Part shown: piece after piece, positions 7,885 through 16,980 of the stretch
Position numbering within the stretch: the stretch's first letter is position 1
How the letters are laid out: every line of letters starts with the position of its first letter
Source: Euryarchaeota archaeon Ods02
Lineage (GTDB): Archaea; Halobacteriota; Halobacteria; Halobacteriales; Halorutilaceae
Assembly (NCBI GenBank): GCA_028751075.1
Contig: JAQZDA010000001.1
Span: 1 to 64,000 of the forward strand
Direction of reading: 5' to 3'
DNA: 64,000 bases
The notes under the pieces: generated by a model
Database searches by the model: none
What the model was told of the DNA's origin: nothing
Seen by the model: the letters and a program-made list of their open reading frames with translations, nothing else
Translations under genes and position numbers: made by a program

Positions 7885-8910
7885 ATGCCTTCGAAGGCTC
7901 AGGAGCTCCACAGCTACCTCATGGAGTCGACGTCTCTCGCCGTCGTCTGCCACGACAACCCCGACCCCGACTGTCTCGCGAGCGCCATCGGCCTCCGCGA
8001 GATAGCGAGGCACGCAGACGTGGGCGAGGTCGTCATCTACTACGCCGGAGAGATCTCGCATCAGGAGAACCGCGCTTTCGTCAACCTACTGGACGTCGAG
8101 CTCGAGAGATACAGCACCGACAGCTTCGGCAACCACGACACCGTAGCTTTCGTCGACCATTCGAAGCCAGGTGTTAACAACCAGCTGCCGCCCGAGATTG
8201 AGGTCGACGTAGTGGTCGACCACCACGAGTTAGACGAGGAGGTGGAGGCGGGTTTCGTCGACGTCCGCGAGAGCTACGGCGCGACGACGACGATATTCGT
8301 CGAGTACCTACAGGAGCTGGAGCTACAGCCTGAGGCGAACACCGCGACGGCGCTCGCGTTCGGCATCCGGGCGGAGACGCTGGCGTTCCTCCGCGACACC
8401 TCGGAGCTCGAGCTCGAAGCCGCGGCGTATCTCCAGAAGTTCCTGGACCAGTCTGTGTTGAAGGAGATGACGCGTCCCGCGCTGTCTCCGCAGACCCTCG
8501 ACACTATCGGCGACGCGATATCTCGGCGAGAGGTCCGGGCGTCCGCGCTGGTGTCCTGCGTCGGCGTCACCGGTGAACGCGACGCCCTGCCTCAGGCGGC
8601 GGACTACCTGATGCAGCTGGAAGGCGTGGCGACGGTGCTGGTGTTCGGCGTCGTCGACGACACCATCCACTTGAGCGCGCGCACCGAGGACAGCCGCGTC
8701 AACGTCGACTCGGTGATGCGGGAGGCGTTCGAGGACGTCGGCAGCGCAGGCGGCCACCGTGAGATGGCGGGTGCGCAGATACCCCTGGGGGTGTTCGGAG
8801 AGCTGGCGGACGACGAGGAACGACTGGTCGAGCTGGTGTCCCAACGTGTGAGCAAACGTTTCTTCGGCGCGATGAACCTCGAGGAGGACTCGGGGGACGA
8901 AGACGACTGA
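7885..8910 (+). CDS. DHH/DHHA1 phosphoesterase (NrnA/RecJ-like)
   Basis: A 341-aa soluble protein with the DHH superfamily metal motifs: HDNPDPDCLAS near residue 23, DHS near 90 and VVDHHELD near 115. A C-terminal DHHA1 domain carries the GSAGGHREMAGAQIP signature. Such stand-alone DHH-DHHA1 proteins act as nanoRNases, pAp phosphatases, cyclic-dinucleotide phosphodiesterases or archaeal RecJ-like exonucleases. The short length and lack of an OB domain favour the NrnA-like class. The tail is very acidic (EEDSGDEDD). It is monocistronic and divergent from elp3. The exact substrate cannot be told from sequence. Confidence 0.85.
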   Translation: MPSKAQELHSYLMESTSLAVVCHDNPDPDCLASAIGLREIARHADVGEVVIYYAGEISHQENRAFVNLLDVELERYSTDSFGNHDTVAFVDHSKPGVNNQLPPEIEVDVVVDHHELDEEVEAGFVDVRESYGATTTIFVEYLQELELQPEANTATALAFGIRAETLAFLRDTSELELEAAAYLQKFLDQSVLKEMTRPALSPQTLDTIGDAISRREVRASALVSCVGVTGERDALPQAADYLMQLEGVATVLVFGVVDDTIHLSARTEDSRVNVDSVMREAFEDVGSAGGHREMAGAQIPLGVFGELADDEERLVELVSQRVSKRFFGAMNLEEDSGDEDD

Positions 8911-8938
8911 GGCTTCAGGAGGTCGGAGACTTCAGCGG

Positions 8939-9052
8939 TCAGTCTTCCTGGCTGCCGCGTCGGAACTCGTAGATGACGCGCCAGCATATCAACGCCAGCA
9001 GCAACCCCACCACGAGCATGGTGCCGACGACGACGGCTTCAGCTACGTTCAT
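8939..9052 (-). CDS. 37-aa single-pass membrane microprotein
   Basis: The frame begins MNVAEAVVVGTMLVVGLLLAL and ends CWRVIYEFRRGSQED: one hydrophobic helix followed by a positively charged then acidic cytoplasmic end, as in small membrane proteins. Its ATG overlaps the last 14 nt of the phosphodiesterase gene in a different frame, which suggests translational coupling. I know of no named family. Support comes from the clean transmembrane topology and the overlap geometry. Confidence 0.55.
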   Translation of the reverse strand: MNVAEAVVVGTMLVVGLLLALICWRVIYEFRRGSQED

Positions 9053-9572
9053 CGCCTGTGGTTTCATCTTCCACGGTGAAGTCGGTTTCGAAGCCGCGGA
9101 CCAGCTCACCGGAGCTCGCTTCGACGAACCCGCCGGACAAGCTCTGACCCTCCACCTTTAGTTCGACGTAGGTAGCGGGGTTACCGCGACGCGGCCTCGA
9201 AGGGCTTCCGGGGTTGAGGACGACGACAGCGTCCTCCGTGTACTCCGGAACGTGGCTGTGCCCGCGGACCAACACGTCTGCGTCGTACTCCAGTGCGAGA
9301 TAGGTGAGCTCCTGTCTAGTCCGCTGTCTGTGACCGTGAACCACGGCGAACTCGACGCCGTCGACCGAGAAGACCTGGGTCGCCGGGAGCTTCCGCTGGA
9401 GGTCCCTGCTGTCGGCGTTCCCGCGGACGGCGTACAGCTCATCCGAGGTGAACTCCTCGAGAGCTTCCTCCGTGGCTACGTCGCCGGCGTGTACGACGAC
9501 TGAGTGTTCCTCCACGGGGAGGCCGTGGTCGTCGGGAGGGGTGTTCCAGTGGGTGTCGGAGACCACCAGCAT
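9039..9572 (-). CDS. Calcineurin-like phosphodiesterase (YfcE/MJ0936 family)
   Basis: A 177-aa metallophosphoesterase with the full short-family motif set: SDTHWN, VHAGDV, RGNADS, VVHGH, and RGHSHVPEY followed by LNPGSPSRPRRG. MJ0936/YfcE enzymes use two metal ions to hydrolyse phosphodiesters such as cyclic nucleotides or small synthetic substrates; the physiological substrate is unknown. The family length matches (160-180 aa). It overlaps the 37-aa membrane ORF and is divergent from aroA. Confidence 0.9.
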   Translation of the reverse strand: MLVVSDTHWNTPPDDHGLPVEEHSVVVHAGDVATEEALEEFTSDELYAVRGNADSRDLQRKLPATQVFSVDGVEFAVVHGHRQRTRQELTYLALEYDADVLVRGHSHVPEYTEDAVVVLNPGSPSRPRRGNPATYVELKVEGQSLSGGFVEASSGELVRGFETDFTVEDETTGDERS

Positions 9573-9648
9573 CTACAGAGGGATTTTCGCAGAGTCATGA
9601 CTTCGGGTTAACGGAAACCTCTAAACCCCGACGACGCCAGTAGAACCC

Positions 9649-10929
9649 ATGAAGCTACACGTACGTTCCTCCAAGGTCGAGGGCAGGGTGTCCGCTCCCC
9701 CGAGCAAGAGCTACACCCATCGCGCGTTGCTCGCGGGAGCGCTCTCCGACTCCACACGGGTCTTGAACCCGCTCGACAGCGCGGACCCCCGGGCAAGCGC
9801 TGGGGCGGCGGAACGCCTGGGCGCCGACGTCGACTGGCGGGACAGCGTCGTCGACGTAGACGGGTTCGACGGCTCTCCCGATACAGCGGACGACGTCGTC
9901 GACTGCGGGAACAGCGGAACCACGCTGAGGTTGTTCACCGGCGCGGCCGCGCTCGCCTCCGGAGCCACCGTGTTAACAGGCGACAGCAGCCTCCGCAGCC
10001 GACCCAACCAGCCCCTGCTCGACGCCCTCGAACAGCTCGGGGTGGACGCGTGGTCGACGCGTGATAACGGACAGGCTCCCTTGGTCGTCGAAGGCGGGCT
10101 CTCCGGAGGGGAAGCCTCCATCGACGGCTCCGTGTCGTCGCAGTTCGTGAGCTCCTTGTTGTTCGCCGGAGCCGCCTCCCCCGAGGGTGTCACGCTGGAG
10201 ATCGAGGGTGAGCTGAGGAGCCGGCCGTACGTCGACATGACCGTCGAGGTGATGGAGATGATGGAGGTCGAGGTGGAGGAGACTATGGAGGGTTTCCACG
10301 TCGCTGGAGGTCAGCGGTACCGGGCGGACGAGGTAAGGGTGCCCGGGGACTTCAGCAGCGCGTCCTATCCCCTCGCGGCGGGCGCCGTCGCAGGCGGCAG
10401 CGTAACCGTCCAGAACCTCTACCCGGGCGCACAGGGCGACACCGTCTTCGTCGACGTGCTCGAACGGATGGGCGCCGACGTCAGCTGGGACAGAGACGCA
10501 GGCGTCGTCGACGTCGGTGCTTCCTCGCTATCGGGAGTGGAGTTCGACGCAGGTGACAACCCCGACCTCGTGCCCACGGTGGCGGTGCTAGGAGCCGTCG
10601 CCTCCGGTGAGACACGCGTCGTCGAAGCCGAGCACCTGCGTTTCAAGGAGACCGACCGCCTGGAGGCGACGTCTACGGAGCTAGGGAAGATGGGTGTCGA
10701 GGTACGGGAGACCGACGACGGCCTCGTGGTCGACGGCGACGCTTCATCGCTTGAGGGTGCGGAGGTCGACGGCCGGCACGACCACCGTATCGTGATGGCG
10801 CTCGCCGTCGCCGCCTTAGCCGCCGAGGGCGAGACAGTCATAGACACCCTGGAGTCCACGGAGGTAAGCTACCCCGGCTTCGTCGAAGACATGAAGGCGC
10901 TGGGTGCAGACGTCTCCACCTCGGGTTGA
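9649..10929 (+). CDS. aroA: 3-phosphoshikimate 1-carboxyvinyltransferase (EPSP synthase)
   Basis: Transfers enolpyruvate from PEP to shikimate 3-phosphate in chorismate synthesis. The 426-aa protein has the expected signatures: PPSKSYTHRA near the N-terminus, CGNSGTTLR, RSRPNQPL, SQFVSSLLFA, and RFKETDRL in the second domain, ending DHRIVMALAVAAL. A TATA-like CTCTAAACC lies about 25 nt upstream of the ATG. It is not clustered with other shikimate genes, though pheA (28161-28931) uses the same pathway's product. Confidence 0.96.
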   Translation: MKLHVRSSKVEGRVSAPPSKSYTHRALLAGALSDSTRVLNPLDSADPRASAGAAERLGADVDWRDSVVDVDGFDGSPDTADDVVDCGNSGTTLRLFTGAAALASGATVLTGDSSLRSRPNQPLLDALEQLGVDAWSTRDNGQAPLVVEGGLSGGEASIDGSVSSQFVSSLLFAGAASPEGVTLEIEGELRSRPYVDMTVEVMEMMEVEVEETMEGFHVAGGQRYRADEVRVPGDFSSASYPLAAGAVAGGSVTVQNLYPGAQGDTVFVDVLERMGADVSWDRDAGVVDVGASSLSGVEFDAGDNPDLVPTVAVLGAVASGETRVVEAEHLRFKETDRLEATSTELGKMGVEVRETDDGLVVDGDASSLEGAEVDGRHDHRIVMALAVAALAAEGETVIDTLESTEVSYPGFVEDMKALGADVSTSG

Positions 10930-10953
10930 CGGTTCCGACCACCGATCCCCGTG

Positions 10954-12639
10954 CTACCGCGTTCGACGGAAGACGAGGTAGACTCCCGCACCCGCCGCGA
11001 ACACCGCGACCAGTATCTGGAGGTAGACGTCCGGTGGCCCCTCTGGCTCGCTGTCGGCGTCGCTTCTCCGCCAGTCAGATAGGAAGACCTCCTCGTAGTA
11101 GGCTGCGGCGTCTTCGTCCTCGAGCACTACGGCGACCTCTCGGTTCTCCGTCGGTGAGTTCTCGTTCCAGTTGACGCTGGAGACCACCGCGTGTTCGCCG
11201 TCGACGACGAAGCCCTTGTTGTGCAGGGCTTCCTCCGACAGCCGCGCCTCCAGCGAGAGGTTCCCTGCTTCCGCGGCGTCGTTCAACCGCTGCTTCATCC
11301 GGCGGTTGTCGTCCTCGACGTACCACCTTCCGTCCATCTGGAGCTTGACGTCGACGCCTCGTTCCGCCGCCTCCAGTAGCTCGTCGACGAACGGGTTCCC
11401 GCCGGTGCTCCAGTTCCGGACGTAAGCCTGCTGGACGTAGACGTATCCGTCGGCTTCGGAGAGCAGTCGAGCGGTCTGTTCGACGGCTTCCTCCGGCGCC
11501 GTGTAGACGCCGACGTCGACGTCTGAGTGGTTCCGCGCCTCGAACGCGGTGTCCGGTGACTTGCTTCCGAAGCCGCTGCGTTCGTAGGTTTCGAACCCTC
11601 CTTCGCTCCAGTCCACCATCGAGGATGCGTCACGGTCGGCTTCGTGCAGCCTGCTCAGGTGTTCCGCGGGTCCGTCGCCGTACAATACGACGCCCCATCC
11701 ACGTGGTCCTTCCGCGTCGTCTGAGACCGAGGCGTCGTGCCAGTTCTCCGACGACACCACCGAGCGGTCGTCGTCGACGACGGCGTACTTCGCGTGCATG
11801 TACCTGTACGGTCGGCTGCCGCCGCGGTACAGGGTCACGTCTGCTCCGGCGGCCGCCAAGGGGTCGACGGCTTCAGCGCTGTCTTCCCCGAAGCCACCCG
11901 GCGGCCCGCCCTCCAGTAGAACGTCTACGCTGCCTCCTCCGTCGACGACGTCTACGAGCGCGTCCGCCACCGCCGTCGACGTGAACCTGAAGCCCGCGAT
12001 GTCGACGGAGTCCTCCGCAGTCTCGAGCGCGTCTAGTGCTGCGTAGCCTGCGTCAGGCGTCACGTAGGTCTCGGCGGCGTCGACCTCGTAGACCTCGTAC
12101 GTGAACTCCGTGGCGTCTACGTGTTGGCTCCGCCAGCCGTCCTCCGTGAGCTCCAGCACCTCACCCTCGTCGGGGTCAGGAGCTTCCGCGTCGGATGCGG
12201 GTGCGTCGGCGTCGCCTCCGCCGTAGCTGACGCTGTCGACCACGCCAGCGGGAGACCTCAGGGTGACGTTGTCGCCGTCGGCTGCTATACGTACCGTGCC
12301 TATTGAGTGGTCTCGCGGGCTGTCTTCGCGGCCGAACACCACACGTCCCTCCAGAGTCTCGTTGGGTAGCGCGACATCTCGGTACCGATCCTCGAGCTTC
12401 CACCCCGTGGTGTCGGTTGGTTCGGGGAACTCGACTGCGACGTACTCGCCGGTGTGACGGTGTTCAGGGGTGTCGGGGTAGAGCTCGACAATGCGGGGTT
12501 CCCCGGACTCCATCACGGGTTCTCCGGAGTCCGCGGCCGCCGCGGCGGAGGCGAGGGCTACGGATGTGAGCGTGACGGCTGCTGCTACGAGCAACGCCGC
12601 TGCAGCCGCGTCCGTAGTCGACGGTGACCCCTCCTCCAT
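10954..12639 (-). CDS. Secreted, membrane-anchored phospholipase D-like protein with lamin-tail domain
   Basis: A 561-aa exported protein. It has an N-terminal hydrophobic segment ending near residue 37 (ALASAAAAADS), a lamin-tail-like domain at about 45-140 (IVELYPDTPEH...TGEYVAVEF), then two PLD half-domains. The first has YMHAKYAVVDD with SSENW downstream; the second has LHNKGFVVDGEHAVVSSVNW. A C-terminal helix (VYLQILVAVFAAGAGVYLVF) plus RRTR anchors it. HKD motifs in pairs form one active site; the first is degenerate (HxK without a typical spaced Asp). Likely an extracellular nuclease or phospholipase; the substrate is unclear. Confidence 0.85.
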   Translation of the reverse strand: MEEGSPSTTDAAAAALLVAAAVTLTSVALASAAAAADSGEPVMESGEPRIVELYPDTPEHRHTGEYVAVEFPEPTDTTGWKLEDRYRDVALPNETLEGRVVFGREDSPRDHSIGTVRIAADGDNVTLRSPAGVVDSVSYGGGDADAPASDAEAPDPDEGEVLELTEDGWRSQHVDATEFTYEVYEVDAAETYVTPDAGYAALDALETAEDSVDIAGFRFTSTAVADALVDVVDGGGSVDVLLEGGPPGGFGEDSAEAVDPLAAAGADVTLYRGGSRPYRYMHAKYAVVDDDRSVVSSENWHDASVSDDAEGPRGWGVVLYGDGPAEHLSRLHEADRDASSMVDWSEGGFETYERSGFGSKSPDTAFEARNHSDVDVGVYTAPEEAVEQTARLLSEADGYVYVQQAYVRNWSTGGNPFVDELLEAAERGVDVKLQMDGRWYVEDDNRRMKQRLNDAAEAGNLSLEARLSEEALHNKGFVVDGEHAVVSSVNWNENSPTENREVAVVLEDEDAAAYYEEVFLSDWRRSDADSEPEGPPDVYLQILVAVFAAGAGVYLVFRRTR

Positions 12640-12703
12640 CCTGGTTCTCCGGTGGCTTCGTCCTCGGCGTCCACCGCCTTAGCTCTGACCCCTTCTACCG
12701 CCG

Positions 12704-13078
12704 TTACGCCTGGCCGTCCTCCTCCACGTCGACGTCGGTGTCCTCTTTCTCGAAGACCTCGACGACCTCGAGCGGTATCCCTGGCATCGCTTCACCGACC
12801 TCTTTCTTGCCGATGCGTTCCGCGTGCTCTGGGTCTTCGACGTCGTAGACGTTGATCTCGAAGACGAGTCCGACTAACGCCTGTCCTGCGAACAGTGCTG
12901 CGGCGTCGAAGGCTTCGCCGCACGCGGGGCATCCCATGAGTCCGACCTCGACCTCGACGTAGTCCTTGTCGGGGTTGAGCTTCTTACCGGCTTCGCTGAC
13001 GGCGACGGACATCGCGTCCTCCACGGTGTCGACGTCTTCTACCATCCAGGCGGCCTCCAGGACGACGGTGTAGTTCAT
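12704..13078 (-). CDS. UPF0212 (DUF555) family protein
   Basis: A 124-aa acidic protein matching the UPF0212 family of euryarchaea: MNYTVVLEAAWMVEDVDTVEDA, VSEAGKKLNPD, then GLMGCPACGEAFDAA with a CxxC pair, GLVFEINVY and PLEVVEVFE near the end. Function is unknown; the CPACGE pair suggests metal or redox chemistry. It follows lysC on the same strand after about 90 nt, with no clear link. Confidence 0.88.
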   Translation of the reverse strand: MNYTVVLEAAWMVEDVDTVEDAMSVAVSEAGKKLNPDKDYVEVEVGLMGCPACGEAFDAAALFAGQALVGLVFEINVYDVEDPEHAERIGKKEVGEAMPGIPLEVVEVFEKEDTDVDVEEDGQA

Positions 13079-13139
13079 CTCGGATGTAACGATGGAGGAC
13101 CGGGTCTTAACGGGAACGTTATCTTCCGCGGAGAGACGA

Positions 13140-13177
13140 GTGTCTTCAGTCGAACTCCGTGTCTTCAGTCGAACTCC
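13140..13177. repeat. Perfect 19-bp tandem duplication at the lysC stop
   Basis: GTGTCTTCAGTCGAACTCC occurs twice back to back (13140-13158 and 13159-13177). The second copy contains the last lysC codons and its TGA, so the first copy is a non-coding duplicate of the gene's 3' end. Confidence 0.9.
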
Positions 13178-14361
13178 TGTCGTACGAGGTCGAAGGTCTC
13201 CTCCTGAAGGTCGTAGTCGACGAAGACCACTATGCTGGTGACGCTGCTGATTATCTCGATGATGTTGATGTCCTCCTCGTACAGCGGTCGTACTACGTTG
13301 TAGATGACTCCGGGGGTGTCGACGAAGTCGCCGCCGGTTACGAGGACCATGCCGACGTTCTCCCGGACGCTGACGCTGCTGAACTTGCTGTCCTCCACTA
13401 TCTCGTCGTGCAGGAGGTGTTCGGCTCGACGTCCTTCCTCCTCGTCGACGAAGAACGACATGCTGTCGCTGCCGGTGCTGTGGCCGTATATGTTGATCTC
13501 GTTCTCCCCGAGGATGGTGGAGAGTCGGCTGAGGAGGTTGGGTGTGTCGATGACGCTTCGGCCGGCGACGGTGACGGCCGCCAGCGGTTCCTCACGCATC
13601 CGGACGATGTGGGTGTCACGGCCTTCGCCTTCGATAGAGGTGCCGTCGGCGCGGAGGTCGCCGTGCTGGTAGTGGACTATGGAGACGTCGGTGTCGTCTT
13701 CCTTGTACCGGAGGGCGCTGCTTGCGACGACTCCTGCGCCGCGCACGCTTAGGTCCTGCATCTCGTCGACGCTGATGGTCTCCACGCTCTTCGCCCTCTC
13801 GACGTTCCTGGGGTCACCGGTCATGATGCCGTCGACGTCGGTGACTATGACGACCTCGTCGGCGTCGAGGTACTTCCCGAGTATCATCGCGGTGGTGTCG
13901 CTGCCGCCGCGGCCGAGAGTCGTGACGCGGCCGTCGGGGCTCTCACCGAGGAACCCGGTGACGACGGCGACCTCTTCTTCGAGGCGTTCGCCTAGCTCGC
14001 CTACACGTCGTTCGGTCTCGTCCTCCCTGAGCTCTCCGACCTCGTCGGTGACTATAGGCCATTCGCCGTCTCCGGGTTCGACGAAGAAGCTGTCTACTCC
14101 CTGCTCCTCTAACGCGGCTTTGAACATCCTGACGCTGGTGCGTTCGCCCATGCTGACTATCTCGTCGGCGTCTTCACCGGTGACGTCGCCGACGGCCTCC
14201 ATGGTGTCGATGAGGCGGTCGGTGGTGTCGTCCATCGCGCTGACGACTACGCAGACCTCGCTGCCTCTTTCGACTTCCTCCGCTACGCTCTCCGCCGCCT
14301 TCTTTATCCGGTCTCCCGAACCCACGCTGGTACCGCCGAACTTTACAACTACGCGAGACAT
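13165..14361 (-). CDS. lysC: Aspartate kinase
   Basis: Phosphorylates aspartate, the first step to lysine, threonine and methionine. The 398-aa frame shows KFGGTSVG at the N-terminus, SAMDDTTDRL, a TLGRGGSDTTA substrate loop and VTDVDGIMTGDPRNV, followed by two C-terminal ACT domains (from about residue 270; DTPNLLSRLSTILGENEINI and DTPGVIYNVVRPLYEEDINI) that normally mediate allosteric feedback. Divergent from the Toprim gene. Confidence 0.95.
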   Translation of the reverse strand: MSRVVVKFGGTSVGSGDRIKKAAESVAEEVERGSEVCVVVSAMDDTTDRLIDTMEAVGDVTGEDADEIVSMGERTSVRMFKAALEEQGVDSFFVEPGDGEWPIVTDEVGELREDETERRVGELGERLEEEVAVVTGFLGESPDGRVTTLGRGGSDTTAMILGKYLDADEVVIVTDVDGIMTGDPRNVERAKSVETISVDEMQDLSVRGAGVVASSALRYKEDDTDVSIVHYQHGDLRADGTSIEGEGRDTHIVRMREEPLAAVTVAGRSVIDTPNLLSRLSTILGENEINIYGHSTGSDSMSFFVDEEEGRRAEHLLHDEIVEDSKFSSVSVRENVGMVLVTGGDFVDTPGVIYNVVRPLYEEDINIIEIISSVTSIVVFVDYDLQEETFDLVRQEFD

Positions 14362-14464
14362 TTTGGTGTTTGTAAACCCTGTGGTCTGTGAACTCTTGTC
14401 AAGACGAGGCTAAAAGAGCTTCGGAAAACCCTGGTTTTTTGGCTTGAGACACCGTACTGAAACC

Positions 14465-14869
14465 ATGCGATGGGACACGCCCGGCGAACGCCTCAGGCTC
14501 ATCGACCGGGTGCTCGAGGAGATAGAGCGCGACACCCAGGAAGGAGTGGTGCTCGTGGAGGGCCGGCGTGACGAAGCCGCGCTCGAAGGCCTCGGCGTCG
14601 AAGCGGAGTTCGTCAGGCTCTGCGGCAACGGCAGACGGCTGGTGGAGTCCGTGGAGCACGTCAGCCGAAGGTACGAAACCGCCGTCCTCATGACGGACTG
14701 GGACCGACAGGGAGACGAGCTAGTGGACGAGGTGAAACCCATGCTCGAGAGCTACGGCGTCACAGCGAAGACCGTCCACCGTCAACGGCTGCGGAACCTC
14801 ACTGCGAAAGATATACACGACGTCGAATCCTTGGCGACACACAGACAGAACGTCCGTCGCGAGATCTAG
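14465..14869 (+). CDS. Small Toprim-domain protein
   Basis: A 134-aa protein consisting of essentially one Toprim domain: VVLVEGRRDEAALEGLG supplies the conserved Glu, and VLMTDWDRQGDEL supplies the DxD-type metal motif. Stand-alone archaeal Toprim proteins of this size are related to the UPF0292/5S rRNA maturase-primase fold, but the role is unknown. An in-frame TTG 21 nt upstream could extend it; the ATG is preferred. Confidence 0.8.
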   Translation: MRWDTPGERLRLIDRVLEEIERDTQEGVVLVEGRRDEAALEGLGVEAEFVRLCGNGRRLVESVEHVSRRYETAVLMTDWDRQGDELVDEVKPMLESYGVTAKTVHRQRLRNLTAKDIHDVESLATHRQNVRREI

Positions 14870-14905
14870 CGCCGCGGCGGAACCGCATCGAAGACAGGGA
14901 CACTG

Positions 14906-15313
14906 ATGAACTACAGGGAAGCACGCGAGGAAGACGCAGCACGGCTCGTGGAGATGGCTAACCAGGAGCTCATGCAGCAGAACCTCTCGGAGGCGGCGAT
15001 GCAGAACCTCGTGCAGGATAGATCCATCACCGTCGCGGAGGACGACGAAGACGTCGTCGGCTACGTCAGCTACCGGGTGGTGGACGGCGCCGTCGTCATC
15101 CAGCACGTCTGCGTGGAGGAAGGCTACCGCGAGGGGGAAGCACCCGCGGAGCTTCTGGATAGGCCGGTGGAGTTCGCGGAAGCCGAGGGCATGAGGACGA
15201 GGATAGCCGTTGAACGCGAGAGCTGGCTCGTGGATGGCGACTACCTCCATGGCTTCGAGCACGTCGGCGACGCGACCTTCGGGGAAGACGACCTCGTCAT
15301 CTACGAACGATAG
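14906..15313 (+). CDS. GNAT-family N-acetyltransferase-like protein
   Basis: A 135-aa protein starting MNYREAREEDAARLVEMANQ, the typical GNAT beginning. The core strands follow (DVVGYVSYRVVDGAVVIQHVCV), then EEGYREGEAPAELLD, where a Q/RxxGxG/A acetyl-CoA loop is expected but appears degenerate. Substrate unknown. It follows the Toprim gene by 36 nt and may be cotranscribed. Confidence 0.65.
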   Translation: MNYREAREEDAARLVEMANQELMQQNLSEAAMQNLVQDRSITVAEDDEDVVGYVSYRVVDGAVVIQHVCVEEGYREGEAPAELLDRPVEFAEAEGMRTRIAVERESWLVDGDYLHGFEHVGDATFGEDDLVIYER

Positions 15314-15354
15314 ACCCCTCAGGGGGAGACGCCGTCGACGGCGTCACAGAGATT

Positions 15355-16917
15355 CTACAGCAGCCGCGGCGCAGCTATCATCAACACCATGCTCCCGAAC
15401 ATCACGAGGGTGACGGTGACGACGAAGGCGTCCGAGACGCGGTCGGCCGCCGCCTCTTCCAGCGCCCCCGAGGCCGCGATAGCTCTGTCGGAGGCCTCCC
15501 TCAACAGGTGGCCGCCGTCGAGGGGGAGGGCGGGGATGCAGTTGAACAGGCCGAGGTTGAAGTTCACCCACGCGGTCCAGTACATGAGGTTGAGCGCGAA
15601 CCAGTAAGCGCCGCCGAGCGCAGCAGCGGCACCCGTGAGCTCGTAGAACCCGAGGACGAAGCCGTCGAACCCGAAGAACTGAGACGTCATGATACCCAGG
15701 GGGAGGAAGATGCCGACGACCCAGTCCCGTGGGTCGTACGACGCCAGCAAGCTGTAGGGTCCTTCGATGTCGTACGGCGTCACCCCGACCTCCTCGCTTC
15801 GGGTGAGGAAGTTGACGCCGAGGAAACCTTGTTCGGAGTCCGCGGGGTGTTCCCCGAGCGTCACAGAGGTCTCGTGCTCCACGTCGTCACGTAGGTAGGT
15901 CACCGACACCTCGTCTCCGGGTCTGAGGCCCGAGAGCGCGCTCTGGAACGCGGGTACGTTGGACGTAGGTTCACCGTCTATGGAGGTGACTGCGTCGTCT
16001 TCACGCAGGCCCGCCTCGTACGCGGCTTCCCCCTGCTGCACCACGCTCAACCGGACTCCCTCGCTCTCGTCGAGATACAGCGTCCGCTCCGTGACCTCTC
16101 CGTCGCGGTAGACGCCGAGCACGACTTCGCCGCTGGCGTTCTCGATCCGGTCGAGGTAGTCGTCGAAACCCTGCAGCGTTTCACCGTCTATGGTCTGTAT
16201 GACGTCGCCCTGCTGGATGCCTGCCTCCTCGCCGGCTGTGTCCGGCTGCACGAGCTGGACGCCGACGCCGTCGACTGGGGAGACCGCGCCCATCGCCGTC
16301 GCGAGCGCGAGGAACACCACGAGGGTGACGACGAAGTTCGCCATCACTCCGGCGGCGAACATCCGTGTGCGGCCGCCGCTGTCCGCCTCCTCCACGCCTT
16401 CTTCGTCGGGTTCGACGAACGCACCCATCGGCAGTACGGCGAGCATCACCGCGCCCATGCTGTCGACCTCGATGTCCTCGACGCGGCAGAGGACGCCGTG
16501 TCCGCCCTCGTGGACGACGATGCCGATGAGGAGGCCGAGGATTATCTCCGGCGCCATCGACAGCGGCAGGAACTCGTTCAACCCGGGGACGACGAGGACG
16601 TTCTGGGGCTCCGTGATGTCCGTCGCTGGAGGAGTGTCGAAGATGCTCATGTACCCTATCTGCAGGAGGAAGAAGAAGCTGACTGCGCCGACGAGTCCGG
16701 CGATGGCGACTCCGATGTTTCCGTACACCCGCCAGAACCGCTTCGGCTCCGCGAGTCTCTCGAGCAGCTGTTTCCCCCGGAAGGTCCGTATCATCACCAT
16801 GGGTCCGACGGCGCTCATGTCGTGGCGTTCCCAGAACCCGCGGTTGTCGAGGGCGACGACCGCTATCCAGTAGAGGAGGAAGGCGATGAGGACGTAGCTC
16901 CAGCGGAACTCTATCAT
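15355..16917 (-). CDS. Site-2 protease (M50) with two PDZ domains
   Basis: A 520-aa intramembrane zinc protease. From the chosen ATG (MIEFRWSYVLIAFLL), HEGGH is at residues 136-140 within a helix and LPLDGGHLLRE lies near the C-terminus, giving the His, His and Asp zinc ligands. Between them are two PDZ domains (AGEEAGIQQGDVIQTIDGE and AYEAGLREDDAVTSIDGE). Site-2 proteases release membrane-tethered regulators or clear signal-peptide remnants. A longer frame upstream overlaps the divergent cutA gene and lacks hydrophobic sequence, so it is rejected. Confidence 0.92.
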   Translation of the reverse strand: MIEFRWSYVLIAFLLYWIAVVALDNRGFWERHDMSAVGPMVMIRTFRGKQLLERLAEPKRFWRVYGNIGVAIAGLVGAVSFFFLLQIGYMSIFDTPPATDITEPQNVLVVPGLNEFLPLSMAPEIILGLLIGIVVHEGGHGVLCRVEDIEVDSMGAVMLAVLPMGAFVEPDEEGVEEADSGGRTRMFAAGVMANFVVTLVVFLALATAMGAVSPVDGVGVQLVQPDTAGEEAGIQQGDVIQTIDGETLQGFDDYLDRIENASGEVVLGVYRDGEVTERTLYLDESEGVRLSVVQQGEAAYEAGLREDDAVTSIDGEPTSNVPAFQSALSGLRPGDEVSVTYLRDDVEHETSVTLGEHPADSEQGFLGVNFLTRSEEVGVTPYDIEGPYSLLASYDPRDWVVGIFLPLGIMTSQFFGFDGFVLGFYELTGAAAALGGAYWFALNLMYWTAWVNFNLGLFNCIPALPLDGGHLLREASDRAIAASGALEEAAADRVSDAFVVTVTLVMFGSMVLMIAAPRLL

Positions 16918-16980
16918 CTGGCTGGAGAAAGCGGGGGCGGCCACAAAACGGTTTTCACCCGCCGGCATGAAGACAGAGGC

